DNA from: Empedobacter falsenii
GTDB taxonomy: Bacteria > Bacteroidota > Bacteroidia > Flavobacteriales > Weeksellaceae
Assembly (NCBI RefSeq): GCF_019308355.1
Contig: NZ_JAAGKM010000020.1
Span: 1 to 46,533 of the forward strand
DNA length: 46,533 bases
Reading direction: 5' to 3'
Below, piece by piece: positions 33,037-41,306 of the stretch. The position numbers and the translations under genes were made by a program. Each line of letters opens with the position of its first letter. Positions within the stretch are counted from its first letter, which is position 1. The notes under the pieces were generated by a model that did not search any database, was not told where the DNA came from, and saw only the letters and a list, made by a program, of their open reading frames with translations.

Positions 33037-33064
33037 ACAAAAAAGCCTGTTGAAAAACAGGCTT
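33037..33064 (-). terminator. Terminator for the azurin-like gene
   Basis: AAGCCTGT/ACAGGCTT stem with a 6-nt loop; on the minus strand a T-run follows. It lies about 108 bases past the stop at 33172, the only candidate. Confidence 0.7.
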
Positions 33065-33171
33065 AAAATTAACACATGAGGACAAAATTTACTCTACTAA
33101 ATCTTATACGTACATGAATATTTCAATATTTGTGCCAAAACTATATTTGACATAAAAAATAATTGCACAAT

Positions 33172-33693
33172 CTATTTAACTGCTTTAATTTTTCCATTCA
33201 TTGTTGCAAAATGTCCTGGGAAAGAGCATAAAAAATCATAAGTACCTTCTTCTAAGGTAAATTTGATTTGATCATTTTCTTTACCACCTAACAATTTTGT
33301 GTGCGCAATAATTTCTGATTGTAATTCTGTCGGAATATAATCTGTCGCCTTAGCAGAAGCCGCTGTATTTGCAAAAGCAGAAGCATCAGAACCTGGTTTT
33401 AACAAAATAAAATTATGTCCCATTGCTTCTTTTGACATTTCACCAGCATTCATTAAGATTAAAGTTACTTCTTCACCAGCTTTTACTGTAAATTCAGTTT
33501 TATCGTAGCGCATATCATCACTCGCTTTCAAAACAATATGATTGTTTGTAGCAGGCGTAGCTGTAGAAGTTTCAGCATCTTCTGATGGAGCTGTACTATA
33601 ATCTATTTCTGGTTGAGTTGATTCATCTTTCTTAGAATCTCCGCAGCTCATCATCAAAATTGCCGCGAAACTCATCAAAGCTATTTTTTTCAT
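33172..33693 (-). CDS. Azurin-like blue copper lipoprotein
   Basis: A 173-residue cupredoxin with a lipoprotein signal (MKKIALMSFAAILMMSC, Cys17) and a 35-residue acidic/Thr linker. The copper ligands are all visible: His in MGHNFILLK, then Cys and His in FLCSFPGHFATMNG, and the axial Met in the same motif. The late LGGKENDQIKF segment is also azurin-like. It should carry electrons in the periplasm, tethered to a membrane, for example to cytochrome c peroxidase or a terminal oxidase. No respiratory gene is adjacent. Confidence 0.93.
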   Translation of the reverse strand: MKKIALMSFAAILMMSCGDSKKDESTQPEIDYSTAPSEDAETSTATPATNNHIVLKASDDMRYDKTEFTVKAGEEVTLILMNAGEMSKEAMGHNFILLKPGSDASAFANTAASAKATDYIPTELQSEIIAHTKLLGGKENDQIKFTLEEGTYDFLCSFPGHFATMNGKIKAVK

Positions 33694-33789
33694 TATTTCA
33701 ATTTTTTGTTTGATGTAAAAATAATGAAATTCAGTAACTTAAAAAAATTTACTCAGTCTAAATAGAACTGATTTTAAACAGATAAATTT

Positions 33790-34437
33790 CTAAGGAATAT
33801 CCAAATATTTGTGTGTTTGTAAAGAATAACGCCATTTTGGATTTTCTTTTACATATTCCACAATCAATGGAAGGTTTTTGTCGCGTTTGCTCCACTCTGT
33901 TTGTAAGAAAAGCGTACAATCTTTTCCAACTCGAGCAGCTTGTTCTTCAGCAAATTGAAAATCGTGATTATTGAACACAATACATTTCAATTCATTTGCA
34001 GCTTCGCAAACTTCGTCTAACGGCAACATTAATTTCTTAGGAGAAAGACAAACCCAATCAATTTCTCCGCTCAACGGATAGGCACCCGAAGTTTCAATAT
34101 GGATTCTTGCACCTTTTTCGTGTAGTTTTTTTGTCAAATAAGTCAAATCCCACATTAAAGGTTCTCCTCCTGTAATGATGATTGTTTTGGCTTGAGAAGT
34201 TGCCAAATCCACCAATTCATCAACGTTAGTTAAGGGATGCTTTTCAGCATCCCAACTATCTTTTACATCGCACCAATGGCAACCAACATCACAACCTCCT
34301 AATCGAATAAAATAAGAAGCCACACCTGTATACATTCCTTCACCTTGAATTGTGTAAAAATGCTCCATTACAGGCAATAATTTCCCTTCTTGTATCAATT
34401 GTTGTTCTTCTGCAGTTGTTGATGCAATGTGTATCAT
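33790..34437 (-). CDS. queE: 7-carboxy-7-deazaguanine synthase (radical SAM)
   Basis: A 215-residue radical SAM enzyme that makes the 7-deazapurine core of queuosine. The cluster motif is CDVGCHWCD (C-x3-C-x2-C), preceded by FYTIQGEGMYTGVASYFIRLGG, which is typical of QueE. IIITGGEPLMWD is the SAM-binding GGE motif. The short length and lack of a C-terminal extension fit QueE. The other queuosine genes (queC, queD, queF) are not in the window. It lies 4 bases after folD on the same strand, so co-transcription is likely. Confidence 0.93.
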   Translation of the reverse strand: MIHIASTTAEEQQLIQEGKLLPVMEHFYTIQGEGMYTGVASYFIRLGGCDVGCHWCDVKDSWDAEKHPLTNVDELVDLATSQAKTIIITGGEPLMWDLTYLTKKLHEKGARIHIETSGAYPLSGEIDWVCLSPKKLMLPLDEVCEAANELKCIVFNNHDFQFAEEQAARVGKDCTLFLQTEWSKRDKNLPLIVEYVKENPKWRYSLQTHKYLDIP

Positions 34438-34441
34438 AATT

Positions 34442-35317
34442 TTATTTTTTGTTGTTGTATGCCAACAATGTGTTTTTTAATAACATAGCGCGTGTCATAG
34501 GTCCAACTCCTCCTGGAACTGGCGTTATCCACGATGCTTTTTCTTTTACATTATCAAAATCTACATCACCAGCTAATCTAAATCCTCGTGGATTAGTTTC
34601 GTCATCAACGCGTGTAATTCCTACGTCAACGATAACCGCTCCATCTTTTACCATATCAGCTTTTAAGAAACCTGGAACACCTAATGCGGTAATCACAATA
34701 TCAGCTTCTTTTGTAAATTGTTCTAAGTTTTGAGTTTTTGAGTGTGTTAATGTAACTGTACTGTTTCCAGGATTTCCGTTTTTACTCATCAAAATACTCA
34801 TTGGGCGACCAACGATGCGAGAACGACCAATCACAACTGTATGTTTACCAGCTGTATCAATGTTGTAACGCTCTAGCATTTCCATAATTCCGTAAGGAGT
34901 AGCAGGTAAAAATGTTTCCATCTCTAACGCCATTTTACCGAAATTCATCGGGTGAAAACCATCTACATCTTTTTTAGGATCAATTGCATTGATAACCGCT
35001 TCTTGATCGATGTGTTTTGGTAATGGTAATTGCACGATAAATCCGTCCAATGTATCATCATTGTTCCATTTTTCAATTTCTGCAATTAAATCTTCTTGAG
35101 AAATTGTATCTGGTAAACGTAATTCTGATGATTCAAAACCTACAAAATGACAATCCTTGATTTTATTGTCAACATAGGTTTGAGAAGCGCCGTTGCTTCC
35201 TACTAAAATTGCACCCAAATGTGGTACACGAACTCCTTGGTCCTTGTAATTCTGTACCAGCTCCTTGATCTCTTGTTTGATCTCTTTTGCCAGTTTAATA
35301 CCGTCTAAAATTTGCAT
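34442..35317 (-). CDS. folD: Bifunctional methylene-THF dehydrogenase / cyclohydrolase
   Basis: A 291-residue enzyme that interconverts 5,10-methylene-, methenyl- and 10-formyl-THF. I start it at the ATG at 35317 (MQILDGIKLAKEI), which matches the family start; the in-frame ATG at 35434 would add 39 unrelated residues, and a TATCTTTG box lies inside that extension. Marks are the catalytic Lys in TYVDNKIKDC, VQLPLPKHID, DGFHPMNFGK, the NADP loop VIGRSRIVGRP and the end signature TPVGVGPMT-like (PVPGGVGPMTRAMLL). queE follows. Confidence 0.97.
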   Translation of the reverse strand: MQILDGIKLAKEIKQEIKELVQNYKDQGVRVPHLGAILVGSNGASQTYVDNKIKDCHFVGFESSELRLPDTISQEDLIAEIEKWNNDDTLDGFIVQLPLPKHIDQEAVINAIDPKKDVDGFHPMNFGKMALEMETFLPATPYGIMEMLERYNIDTAGKHTVVIGRSRIVGRPMSILMSKNGNPGNSTVTLTHSKTQNLEQFTKEADIVITALGVPGFLKADMVKDGAVIVDVGITRVDDETNPRGFRLAGDVDFDNVKEKASWITPVPGGVGPMTRAMLLKNTLLAYNNKK

Positions 35318-35335
35318 TGTTTTGTTGTGTTTGCG

Positions 35336-35343
35336 CAAAGATA
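35336..35343 (-). promoter_or_regulatory. -7 element TATCTTTG upstream of folD
   Basis: A TAnnTTTG match on the minus strand, 18 bases before the chosen folD ATG and downstream of the longer alternative start. It supports the shorter protein. Confidence 0.55.
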
Positions 35344-35400
35344 CGGACAAATTGGAAAATAAATCATTAAGTTTTGAGTTGATGATTTTCTGATTAAATA

Positions 35401-35430
35401 GAAAAACCACTTCGTTGTGAAGTGGTTTTA
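35401..35430 (-). terminator. Terminator of the 35468-35890 gene
   Basis: AAAACCACTTC and GAAGTGGTTTT with a 5-nt loop; on the minus strand it is followed by TTTTTC. It separates that gene from folD. Confidence 0.75.
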
Positions 35431-35467
35431 GCATTATTGATATTTTTTCTGCGATTCTTTTAAGTAA

Positions 35468-35890
35468 TTAAAAACTTGTGTTGTGTTCATTTTTTTTAGA
35501 ATTTATATTAAAAATAAACATGCCCGTTTCGACATTGAAATAATAATCTTTTTCTCCATTTTTCAATTGAAACCATTCCAACAAACCATTTGTAAGATTA
35601 ACACCAATCCAATTGATTTGTGAAGTTTTCAAGTCAAAAATAAAATTATCATTCGGATTATTTGTGGTGATATAATGTGTTTTGTCGTCCAAAACATATA
35701 AAACACCACTTCCTTGAAACGCTTTCATTTTTAAGAATTTTGATTGTAGATTTCCAAAGTTATAACGCAAAACTGCTTTAAATTCTACATTTGGAGGAAC
35801 TTGTGTTAACAAAGCATTTTGTTTCTTTTCGCGTGATTTACTTGCCCAAAAAGTTATTCCAAGAAGTAGTGCAAATGGAGAAAAAAACAA
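35468..35890 (-). CDS. Hypothetical protein with N-terminal membrane segment; start uncertain
   Basis: About 140 residues from a TTG codon at 35890: a hydrophobic segment (FFSPFALLLGITFWAS), a basic stop (KSREKK), then a beta-rich soluble part (FKAVLRYNFGN, GVLYVLDDKTHYITT, KDYYFNVETGMFIFN). No family is recognised. There is no in-frame ATG. Upstream the same frame continues hydrophobic (ITIIIIL) back to a stop, while an ATG with MDNILSLLSSLFCFF lies in the next frame and would join if the A7 run at 35881-35887 held one more base. So it may start at TTG or ATT, or carry a small frameshift. Confidence 0.6.
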   Translation of the reverse strand: MFFSPFALLLGITFWASKSREKKQNALLTQVPPNVEFKAVLRYNFGNLQSKFLKMKAFQGSGVLYVLDDKTHYITTNNPNDNFIFDLKTSQINWIGVNLTNGLLEWFQLKNGEKDYYFNVETGMFIFNINSKKNEHNTSF

Positions 35891-35954
35891 AATAATGATG
35901 ATAGTAATGAAAGAATGTTATCCATAGTAGGTTGATTTAGGTTGTGTTAAGATA

Positions 35955-35991
35955 CAAAAAAAAAGCTGTTAGTTTTCTAACAGCTTTTTTG
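35955..35991. terminator. Bidirectional terminator after the 36015-36428 gene
   Basis: AAAAAGCTGTTAG and CTAACAGCTTTTT with a 4-5 nt loop, flanked by A and T runs, 24 bases past the minus-strand stop. Confidence 0.85.
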
Positions 35992-36014
35992 AAATTTTAT
36001 AAAGTTTGATTTTA

Positions 36015-36428
36015 TTACAAATTACTCATTTTTTCTTCCACAACTTTTCGTTCTTGTACAATCAAATGATCTTCTTCTGTCGGAAATTGAAAAATTCCAG
36101 AATTGATGCTTTCAATGCGTTTCAAGACTTCGTAAGATGCTTTTGCTTTTGTAAAATCTTCTCGATTGAGATAAATACGAATCGCTTTCATAAACGTCAA
36201 AATATTTTTCTTTTTCAATTCATCTGCCAACAAAAATTGATCGCGTTCTTCGTTTGCTTCCAATAAAGTCGACAAATTATTATCATCAATTTTGTAATAC
36301 GATTGTAACATTTGATTGAAAATAATCAAAAAACCTTCATCTGCATTTCCAACTTCTAACGAAATGATTCGAGCCAATGTTTTGTTTAATTCTTGAATAT
36401 ATTTTGAAATAAAATCTTGTTTAATCAT
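36015..36428 (-). CDS. Hypothetical helical protein downstream of gpsA
   Basis: A 137-residue protein with no signal peptide or membrane segment, mostly alpha-helical and charged (ELNKTLARIISLEVGN, NEERDQFLLADELKKKN, KAKASYEVLKRIES). It starts one base after the gpsA stop, so it is almost surely translated from the same transcript. Its spacing of helices slightly recalls TPR-like or scaffold proteins, but I recognise no family. The position may be conserved in Flavobacteriia; that is not tested here. Confidence 0.7.
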   Translation of the reverse strand: MIKQDFISKYIQELNKTLARIISLEVGNADEGFLIIFNQMLQSYYKIDDNNLSTLLEANEERDQFLLADELKKKNILTFMKAIRIYLNREDFTKAKASYEVLKRIESINSGIFQFPTEEDHLIVQERKVVEEKMSNL

Positions 36429-36429
36429 C

Positions 36430-37431
36430 TTAATCTAATTTTTTAGACAACTTTTCGAAAGTTTTTTTTGCGTTTTTATCTTCGTATAAAATCTTATGAA
36501 CAGCGTTGATAATTGGCGCTTTTATTTGGTATTGCTCATTCATAATTGCCACACCTTTTGTCGCATAGTAACCTTCGGCAACCATATTCATCTCCAAAAT
36601 AGCAGATTTTACGGTGTAACCTTTTCCAATCATATTTCCGAACATTCGATTTCGTGAAAAGAACGAATATCCTGTTACTAACAAATCGCCTAAATAAGCC
36701 GAATCGTTAATTTTACGCTTCATAGGACTTGCAGTTTTTAAAATATGATTCATTTCTCGAATCGCATTACTCATCAAAACTGCTTGGAAATTATCTCCAT
36801 AACCCAAACCATGCGCTATACCTGCTGCAATCGCGTAAATATTTTTCAATACCGCGCCAAATTCAGTTCCGTAAATATCGTTTGAAAGTTTCGTTTTGAT
36901 AAAATCACATGCTAAACAATCCGCAACAACTTGTGCTTTGTTTTCGTCTTGCGCCGCAATTGTTAAATAAGAAAGACGCTCCAAAGCAACTTCCTCAGCG
37001 TGACAAGGACCACTTACAATTCCTAATTGTTCTTCTTTTACATCGAATTTATCAAACAAATATTGTCCAACCAATTGATAATGATCTGGAATAATTCCTT
37101 TGATTGATGTTACTACAAATTTATCTGTCAACGGAACAGTTAATTTACTTAAACAATCGGCAACGTAAATAGATGGCACAACCAAAAAGATTATATCCGA
37201 ATTCATGACAACTTCGTTGATATCCGTTGAAATTTTAAGCTTTTCTGACTTAAATTCGACATCAGTTAAATAATTTGGATTGTGTCTATTTCGCTCCAAA
37301 TATCCTTTTACGTATTCATCTTTTACCCACCAGTTGAAAGTTTCAAGGTTTTTATTCAGCATTTTTGCAATCGCAGTTGCCCAGCTTCCATTCCCTATTA
37401 ATCCAACTTTACGATTAGATAACTCTATCAT
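36430..37431 (-). CDS. gpsA: Glycerol-3-phosphate dehydrogenase [NAD(P)+]
   Basis: A 333-residue enzyme that reduces dihydroxyacetone phosphate to sn-glycerol-3-phosphate for phospholipid synthesis. The Rossmann start VGLIGNGSWATAIAKML has the expected glycine motif. Later marks are DIIFLVVPSIYV, VTSIKGI, the GPCHAEEVALERL segment (usually GPSFAxE), KNIYAIAAGIAHGLGYGDN with the catalytic Lys, and YLGDLLVTGYSFFSRNR (DLxxTCxSxxSRN in most). A minus-strand TAACTTTG box lies 20 bases upstream. A short hypothetical gene follows. Confidence 0.95.
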   Translation of the reverse strand: MIELSNRKVGLIGNGSWATAIAKMLNKNLETFNWWVKDEYVKGYLERNRHNPNYLTDVEFKSEKLKISTDINEVVMNSDIIFLVVPSIYVADCLSKLTVPLTDKFVVTSIKGIIPDHYQLVGQYLFDKFDVKEEQLGIVSGPCHAEEVALERLSYLTIAAQDENKAQVVADCLACDFIKTKLSNDIYGTEFGAVLKNIYAIAAGIAHGLGYGDNFQAVLMSNAIREMNHILKTASPMKRKINDSAYLGDLLVTGYSFFSRNRMFGNMIGKGYTVKSAILEMNMVAEGYYATKGVAIMNEQYQIKAPIINAVHKILYEDKNAKKTFEKLSKKLD

Positions 37432-37450
37432 AATATATGTATTGAATAGA

Positions 37451-37458
37451 CAAAGTTA
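37451..37458 (-). promoter_or_regulatory. -7 element TAACTTTG upstream of gpsA
   Basis: TAnnTTTG match on the minus strand, 19 bases before the gpsA ATG. No strong -33. Confidence 0.5.
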
Positions 37459-37527
37459 ATTAATTTGTAGCTTAGGTATTTTGAATTTTACGAAAAGAAA
37501 CTCAATTTTGTAAAAATTTTAACGACT

Positions 37528-38946
37528 TTGTATAAAAAGCTTTTTAGTGAGACCATTATCTACGGTATTGGCTCTATATTGCCGAGGGTAATTATTTTAG
37601 CATTGAATTTTTTTATTATCAAGCAAGTTGATAATTCAGATTTTGCAATGTTTTCTCAATTATATTCTGCGGTTTCTTTCCTGAATGTCATTTTAACATT
37701 TGGTTTCGAGACTGCATTTTTCCGTTATGCAACCGAAGAAGGAATGTATCAAAAAGTGTTGAATACAGCTTTTTGGTTTATGGTGATGAGTTCTACTGCA
37801 ATGCTCGTTTTAGTTTTTCTTTTTTTACAACCTCTGGCAGATTCTGCAAATTATAGCGATCACCCAGAATATATTTTGTGGTTTGCGTGGATTGCTTTTT
37901 TTGATGCAATTTGTGTGATCCCTTTTGCAGTTCTACGTTTTAAAAATCGACCAATATTATATACAACAATTCGCGTAATTCAGAATGTTTTTCAAGCAGT
38001 TTTGACAATTGGTTTGTTGTATTATGTTTCGAAAGATTTTATGCTAGGTTTAGGTTTTGATAATGCGATTTCCTATCCTTTTATAGCGAATTTATTAGCG
38101 AGTATTTTAGGATTTGTATTATTAATAGGCGTTGTACGTCATGTTCAATTCAAATTTGATCAATCACTTTTCAAACAAATGTTTTTGTACGGTTATCCGA
38201 TTATGATTGCTGGTTTGGGGTATATTTTAAATGAAAATTTCGATAAATTAGTTCAACGACAATTAATAGATCCAGCAGCAGCGGGTTCTTATGGCGCTTG
38301 TTACAAATTAGCAACATTAATGACGCTTTTCGTAACAGCTTATCGAATGGGAATAGAACCATTTTTCTTTAAAGTTGCCAAAAAAGGAGATGCAAAACAG
38401 ACATACGCGAATATTTTGTTCTTTTTCAGTATCATTTGTAATATTGTAATTCTTGGAATTTTAGCAAATATTGACTGGATTAAGAAAATATTTGTTCCAA
38501 ATTCAACGTATTGGAATGCTTTAGATATTGTCCCAATTATTTTAATTGCGAATTTATTTTTCGGAATTTATTATAACCTTTCAACATGGTACAAAGTAAC
38601 GGATAGAACAAGTATCGGAACTATAATTTCATTGGTTGGTGGTGCGATTACTATTATTTTGAATGTTTTTTTATTGCCAAAATATGGTTTTATGGTTTCT
38701 GCCTGGACAACTTTATTGGCGTATGGTGTAATGATGGTGATTTCGTACATTTGGGGTCAGAAAGTTTATCCGATTCCGTATAAAGTCAATAAAATTGTAC
38801 TTTACATGGGAATTGCAATTGCTTTAGCATGTACAAATTATTACATTCTCGATTCTAATTTGATTATTGGTAATCTGATTCTTATCGTGTACATTGCGTT
38901 TATTGCGTTTGCGGAAAAAAATACACTTAAAAAACTAAGAAAATAA
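37528..38946 (+). CDS. Oligosaccharide flippase-family membrane protein (Wzx-like, MOP superfamily)
   Basis: A 472-residue protein with about 12-14 predicted helices and the start pattern of polysaccharide/lipid-linked oligosaccharide flippases ([18 protein letters not shown]). The start codon is TTG at 37528; no ATG is in frame nearby and the N-terminus matches family expectation. Central [28 protein letters not shown] and the late helices fit the family. It would move lipid-linked glycans across the inner membrane. It begins a plus-strand cluster whose next gene, dut, starts 2 bases after its stop. Confidence 0.85.
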   Translation: MYKKLFSETIIYGIGSILPRVIILALNFFIIKQVDNSDFAMFSQLYSAVSFLNVILTFGFETAFFRYATEEGMYQKVLNTAFWFMVMSSTAMLVLVFLFLQPLADSANYSDHPEYILWFAWIAFFDAICVIPFAVLRFKNRPILYTTIRVIQNVFQAVLTIGLLYYVSKDFMLGLGFDNAISYPFIANLLASILGFVLLIGVVRHVQFKFDQSLFKQMFLYGYPIMIAGLGYILNENFDKLVQRQLIDPAAAGSYGACYKLATLMTLFVTAYRMGIEPFFFKVAKKGDAKQTYANILFFFSIICNIVILGILANIDWIKKIFVPNSTYWNALDIVPIILIANLFFGIYYNLSTWYKVTDRTSIGTIISLVGGAITIILNVFLLPKYGFMVSAWTTLLAYGVMMVISYIWGQKVYPIPYKVNKIVLYMGIAIALACTNYYILDSNLIIGNLILIVYIAFIAFAEKNTLKKLRK

Positions 38947-38948
38947 AG

Positions 38949-39383
38949 ATGAAAGTAAAAGTTATCAACATCTCGAAACACGCTTTACCAGAATATAAAA
39001 CAGCTTTATCGGCTGGAATGGATTTAACAGCTAACATTGATGCACCAATCGAATTAAAACCTTTGGAAAGAAGATTAATTCCAACAGGATTGAGCATCGA
39101 ATTACCAGCAGGTTACGAAGCACAAGTTCGTCCTCGTAGTGGAATGGCGTTAAAATATGGTTTAACTTGTTTGAATTCTCCTGGAACAATTGATGCAGAT
39201 TATCGTGGAGAAATCGGTGTTATTTTAGCTAATGTTTCAAACGAAGCCGTTACAATCAACGATGGGGAGCGTATTGCACAATTAGTGATCGCGAAACACG
39301 AAACGGTTGAGTGGGAAGAATCTAACGCTTTAAATGAAACTGAACGCGGAGCTGGAGGTTTCGGAAGTACAGGAAAACAATAA
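38949..39383 (+). CDS. dut: dUTP diphosphatase
   Basis: A 144-residue trimeric dUTPase that hydrolyses dUTP to dUMP, keeping uracil out of DNA and feeding dTMP synthesis. All five motifs are present: SAGMDLTA (1), RPRSGMALK (2), [11 protein letters not shown] (3), GERIAQLVI (4) and [12 protein letters not shown] (5, the P-loop-like tail). It starts 2 bases after the flippase stop, so the two are translationally linked even though their roles differ; this order may be conserved in the class. A 25-bp hairpin element follows its stop. Confidence 0.97.
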   Translation: MKVKVINISKHALPEYKTALSAGMDLTANIDAPIELKPLERRLIPTGLSIELPAGYEAQVRPRSGMALKYGLTCLNSPGTIDADYRGEIGVILANVSNEAVTINDGERIAQLVIAKHETVEWEESNALNETERGAGGFGSTGKQ

Positions 39384-39390
39384 TTTTTTT

Positions 39391-39415
39391 GTCATTCTGA
39401 GCTTGTCGAAGAATC
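39391..39415 (+). repeat. 25-bp covarying hairpin element, copy C
   Basis: Begins GTCATTCT, central GCTTG, ends AGAATC; arms ATTCT/AGAAT and inner GA/TC pair. It lies 7 bases after the dut stop inside a same-strand cluster. Confidence 0.7.
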
Positions 39416-39476
39416 TAAAAAAGAAGTAATTCAATTATAAAATATCAATCTAACAAAAAATATTTTTAGAAATAAA

Positions 39477-40499
39477 ATGAAAATTATTATCCCAATGGCA
39501 GGACGTGGTTCACGTTTACGCCCTCATACATTAACAACACCAAAACCATTAATTCCAATTGCAGGAAAACCAATCGTGCATCGTTTGGTAGAAGATATTG
39601 CGAAGGTTTGTTCAGAAAAAATTGACGAAATTGCTTTTGTAATTGGTGATTTTGGAGCTGAGGTTGAAGCTGATTTAATTGCAATTGCAGAAAAATTAGG
39701 AGCAAAAGGAACAATTTGTCATCAATTGGAGCCGCTTGGAACAGCGCATTCTATTTGGATGGCGAAAGAAGCTTTGGACGGACCAACGGTTGTGGCGTAT
39801 GCTGACACATTATTCCGTGCAGATTTCAAATTAGATATGGAGTCGGACGGTGTTGTTTGGGTAAAACAAGTTGGTAATCCTTCGGCTTTTGGTGTAGTGA
39901 AATTAGATGACAATAGCGTTATTACAGATTTCGTTGAAAAACCAAAAGATTTTGTTTCGGATTTAGCGATTATCGGGATTTACTTTTTCCGTGATGGACA
40001 AAAGCTGTATAAAGAAATCGAATATTTATTGGAAAATGATATTCAAAAAGGTGGTGAATATCAATTGACGGATGCATTAGAAAATATGCGTGCTGCGGGT
40101 GATAAATTTACACTTGGAAAAGTGGACGAATGGATGGATTGTGGTAACAAAGCGGTTACAGTTGACACCAATACACGTGTGTTGAATTTAGATAAAGAAG
40201 ATTTCAAAACGATTTCGTCTTCTGCAAAAATTGACAATTCATTAATCATCGAACCATGTTTTATTGGAGAAAATGTTGTGATTAAAAATTCGAAAATTGG
40301 ACCTTTTGTTTCATTAGGAAATGGAACGGTTGTTGAAAACTCGAATATTGATAACAGTTTGATTCAAGAAAATTCAATCATCAGTAATGCAAATCTTACA
40401 GATACAATGATCGGAAACAATGCCAAATATTACGGTGTTTCGCGCAGTATCAGTTTAGGAGATTACTCAGAATTGGATTTTAAATCTCACGAAGCTTAA
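39477..40499 (+). CDS. Sugar-phosphate nucleotidyltransferase with left-handed beta-helix
   Basis: A 340-residue NDP-sugar pyrophosphorylase. The N-terminal Rossmann-like domain has the nucleotide loop MAGRGSRLRPHT and TPKPLIPIAGKPI; GTAHSIWMAKEAL and VVAYADTLFRADF carry the metal-binding Asp. EKPKDF and GGEYQLTDAL are substrate-loop motifs. From about 245 on, hexapeptide-like repeats form a short left-handed beta-helix (IEPCFIGENVVIKNSKIGPF). It resembles glucose-1-phosphate thymidylyl- and mannose-1-phosphate guanylyltransferases; the sugar cannot be fixed from sequence. It feeds activated sugar into envelope glycans and fits the flippase upstream. DUF4292 follows after 6 bases. Confidence 0.9.
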   Translation: MKIIIPMAGRGSRLRPHTLTTPKPLIPIAGKPIVHRLVEDIAKVCSEKIDEIAFVIGDFGAEVEADLIAIAEKLGAKGTICHQLEPLGTAHSIWMAKEALDGPTVVAYADTLFRADFKLDMESDGVVWVKQVGNPSAFGVVKLDDNSVITDFVEKPKDFVSDLAIIGIYFFRDGQKLYKEIEYLLENDIQKGGEYQLTDALENMRAAGDKFTLGKVDEWMDCGNKAVTVDTNTRVLNLDKEDFKTISSSAKIDNSLIIEPCFIGENVVIKNSKIGPFVSLGNGTVVENSNIDNSLIQENSIISNANLTDTMIGNNAKYYGVSRSISLGDYSELDFKSHEA

Positions 40500-40505
40500 T
40501 AAATT

Positions 40506-41306
40506 ATGATCAAAAAATTAACGTATATCTTTTGTTTAGGAGTTCTTGCAACAGCTTGTAACACTCAGAAAGTAGCAAAAGTAGATAAAGATAATACAGA
40601 AGTTGTTTCAGCTTCTTCAAAAATTATTCAGCAAACCTTGTCAAAAAAAACATCATTCAAAGATTTAACGATTAAGGCAAAAGTAACGGCAGATTTAGAA
40701 GAAATTTCTGGAGATGTAAATGCTACAATTGCTGTGAAAAATGGACAAAAGATATGGGTTAATGCTACAAAATTTGGATTTACAGGTGCACGCGCATTGA
40801 TTACGCCTGATGGTTTTTCGGCTTTTGAAAAGTTAGGTGGAACATATTATGAAGGAGATTTTTCTATTGCAAATAAATTATTGAAAGTTGATTTTATCGA
40901 TTATCAAAAATTACAAAATTTGATGTTAGGAAAAGTTTTCGTTGATCTTAATCCTACAGATTATACAGCGACTTTTGCGAATAATCAATATACGATTACA
41001 TATAATAAAAATCAAGCGATTGCAACTTCTCCAAAAGAAGGCGAATACATACAAACATATGTTTTTGATAACGGTTTCCGATTGAAAGAAGCACATCTGA
41101 AAGATCCAAAACGAAAAATGGAAGTTGATTTGGCTTACGACAATTGGGTAAAAGCTGGAGCAGAGGAATTTCCGAAAAATGTTAAAATTATTATAAAAGA
41201 GAAAAAAACGCGTCAAATAGACTTGGAATATAATAGTTTTACGTTTCAGGAAACGAACACACCGTTCTCAATTCCAGATGGGTATAAGAAAAAAGAAATA
41301 AAATAA
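40506..41306 (+). CDS. DUF4292-family lipoprotein
   Basis: A 266-residue lipoprotein (MIKKLTYIFCLGVLATAC, lipobox Cys18) of the Bacteroidota family DUF4292. The mature part has alternating beta-strands: FKDLTIKAKVTADLEE, INATIAVKNGQKIWVNATKF, GFTGARALITPDG, then an EEFPKNVKIIIKEKKTRQIDLEYNSFTF end. The pattern of long amphipathic strands recalls LolA/LolB and VioE-type lipid-binding folds, so handling of lipoprotein or glycolipid is a reasonable inference, not shown. The stop overlaps the next gene's ATG by one base (TAATG), so it is tightly coupled to the EnvC-like gene. Confidence 0.85.
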   Translation: MIKKLTYIFCLGVLATACNTQKVAKVDKDNTEVVSASSKIIQQTLSKKTSFKDLTIKAKVTADLEEISGDVNATIAVKNGQKIWVNATKFGFTGARALITPDGFSAFEKLGGTYYEGDFSIANKLLKVDFIDYQKLQNLMLGKVFVDLNPTDYTATFANNQYTITYNKNQAIATSPKEGEYIQTYVFDNGFRLKEAHLKDPKRKMEVDLAYDNWVKAGAEEFPKNVKIIIKEKKTRQIDLEYNSFTFQETNTPFSIPDGYKKKEIK

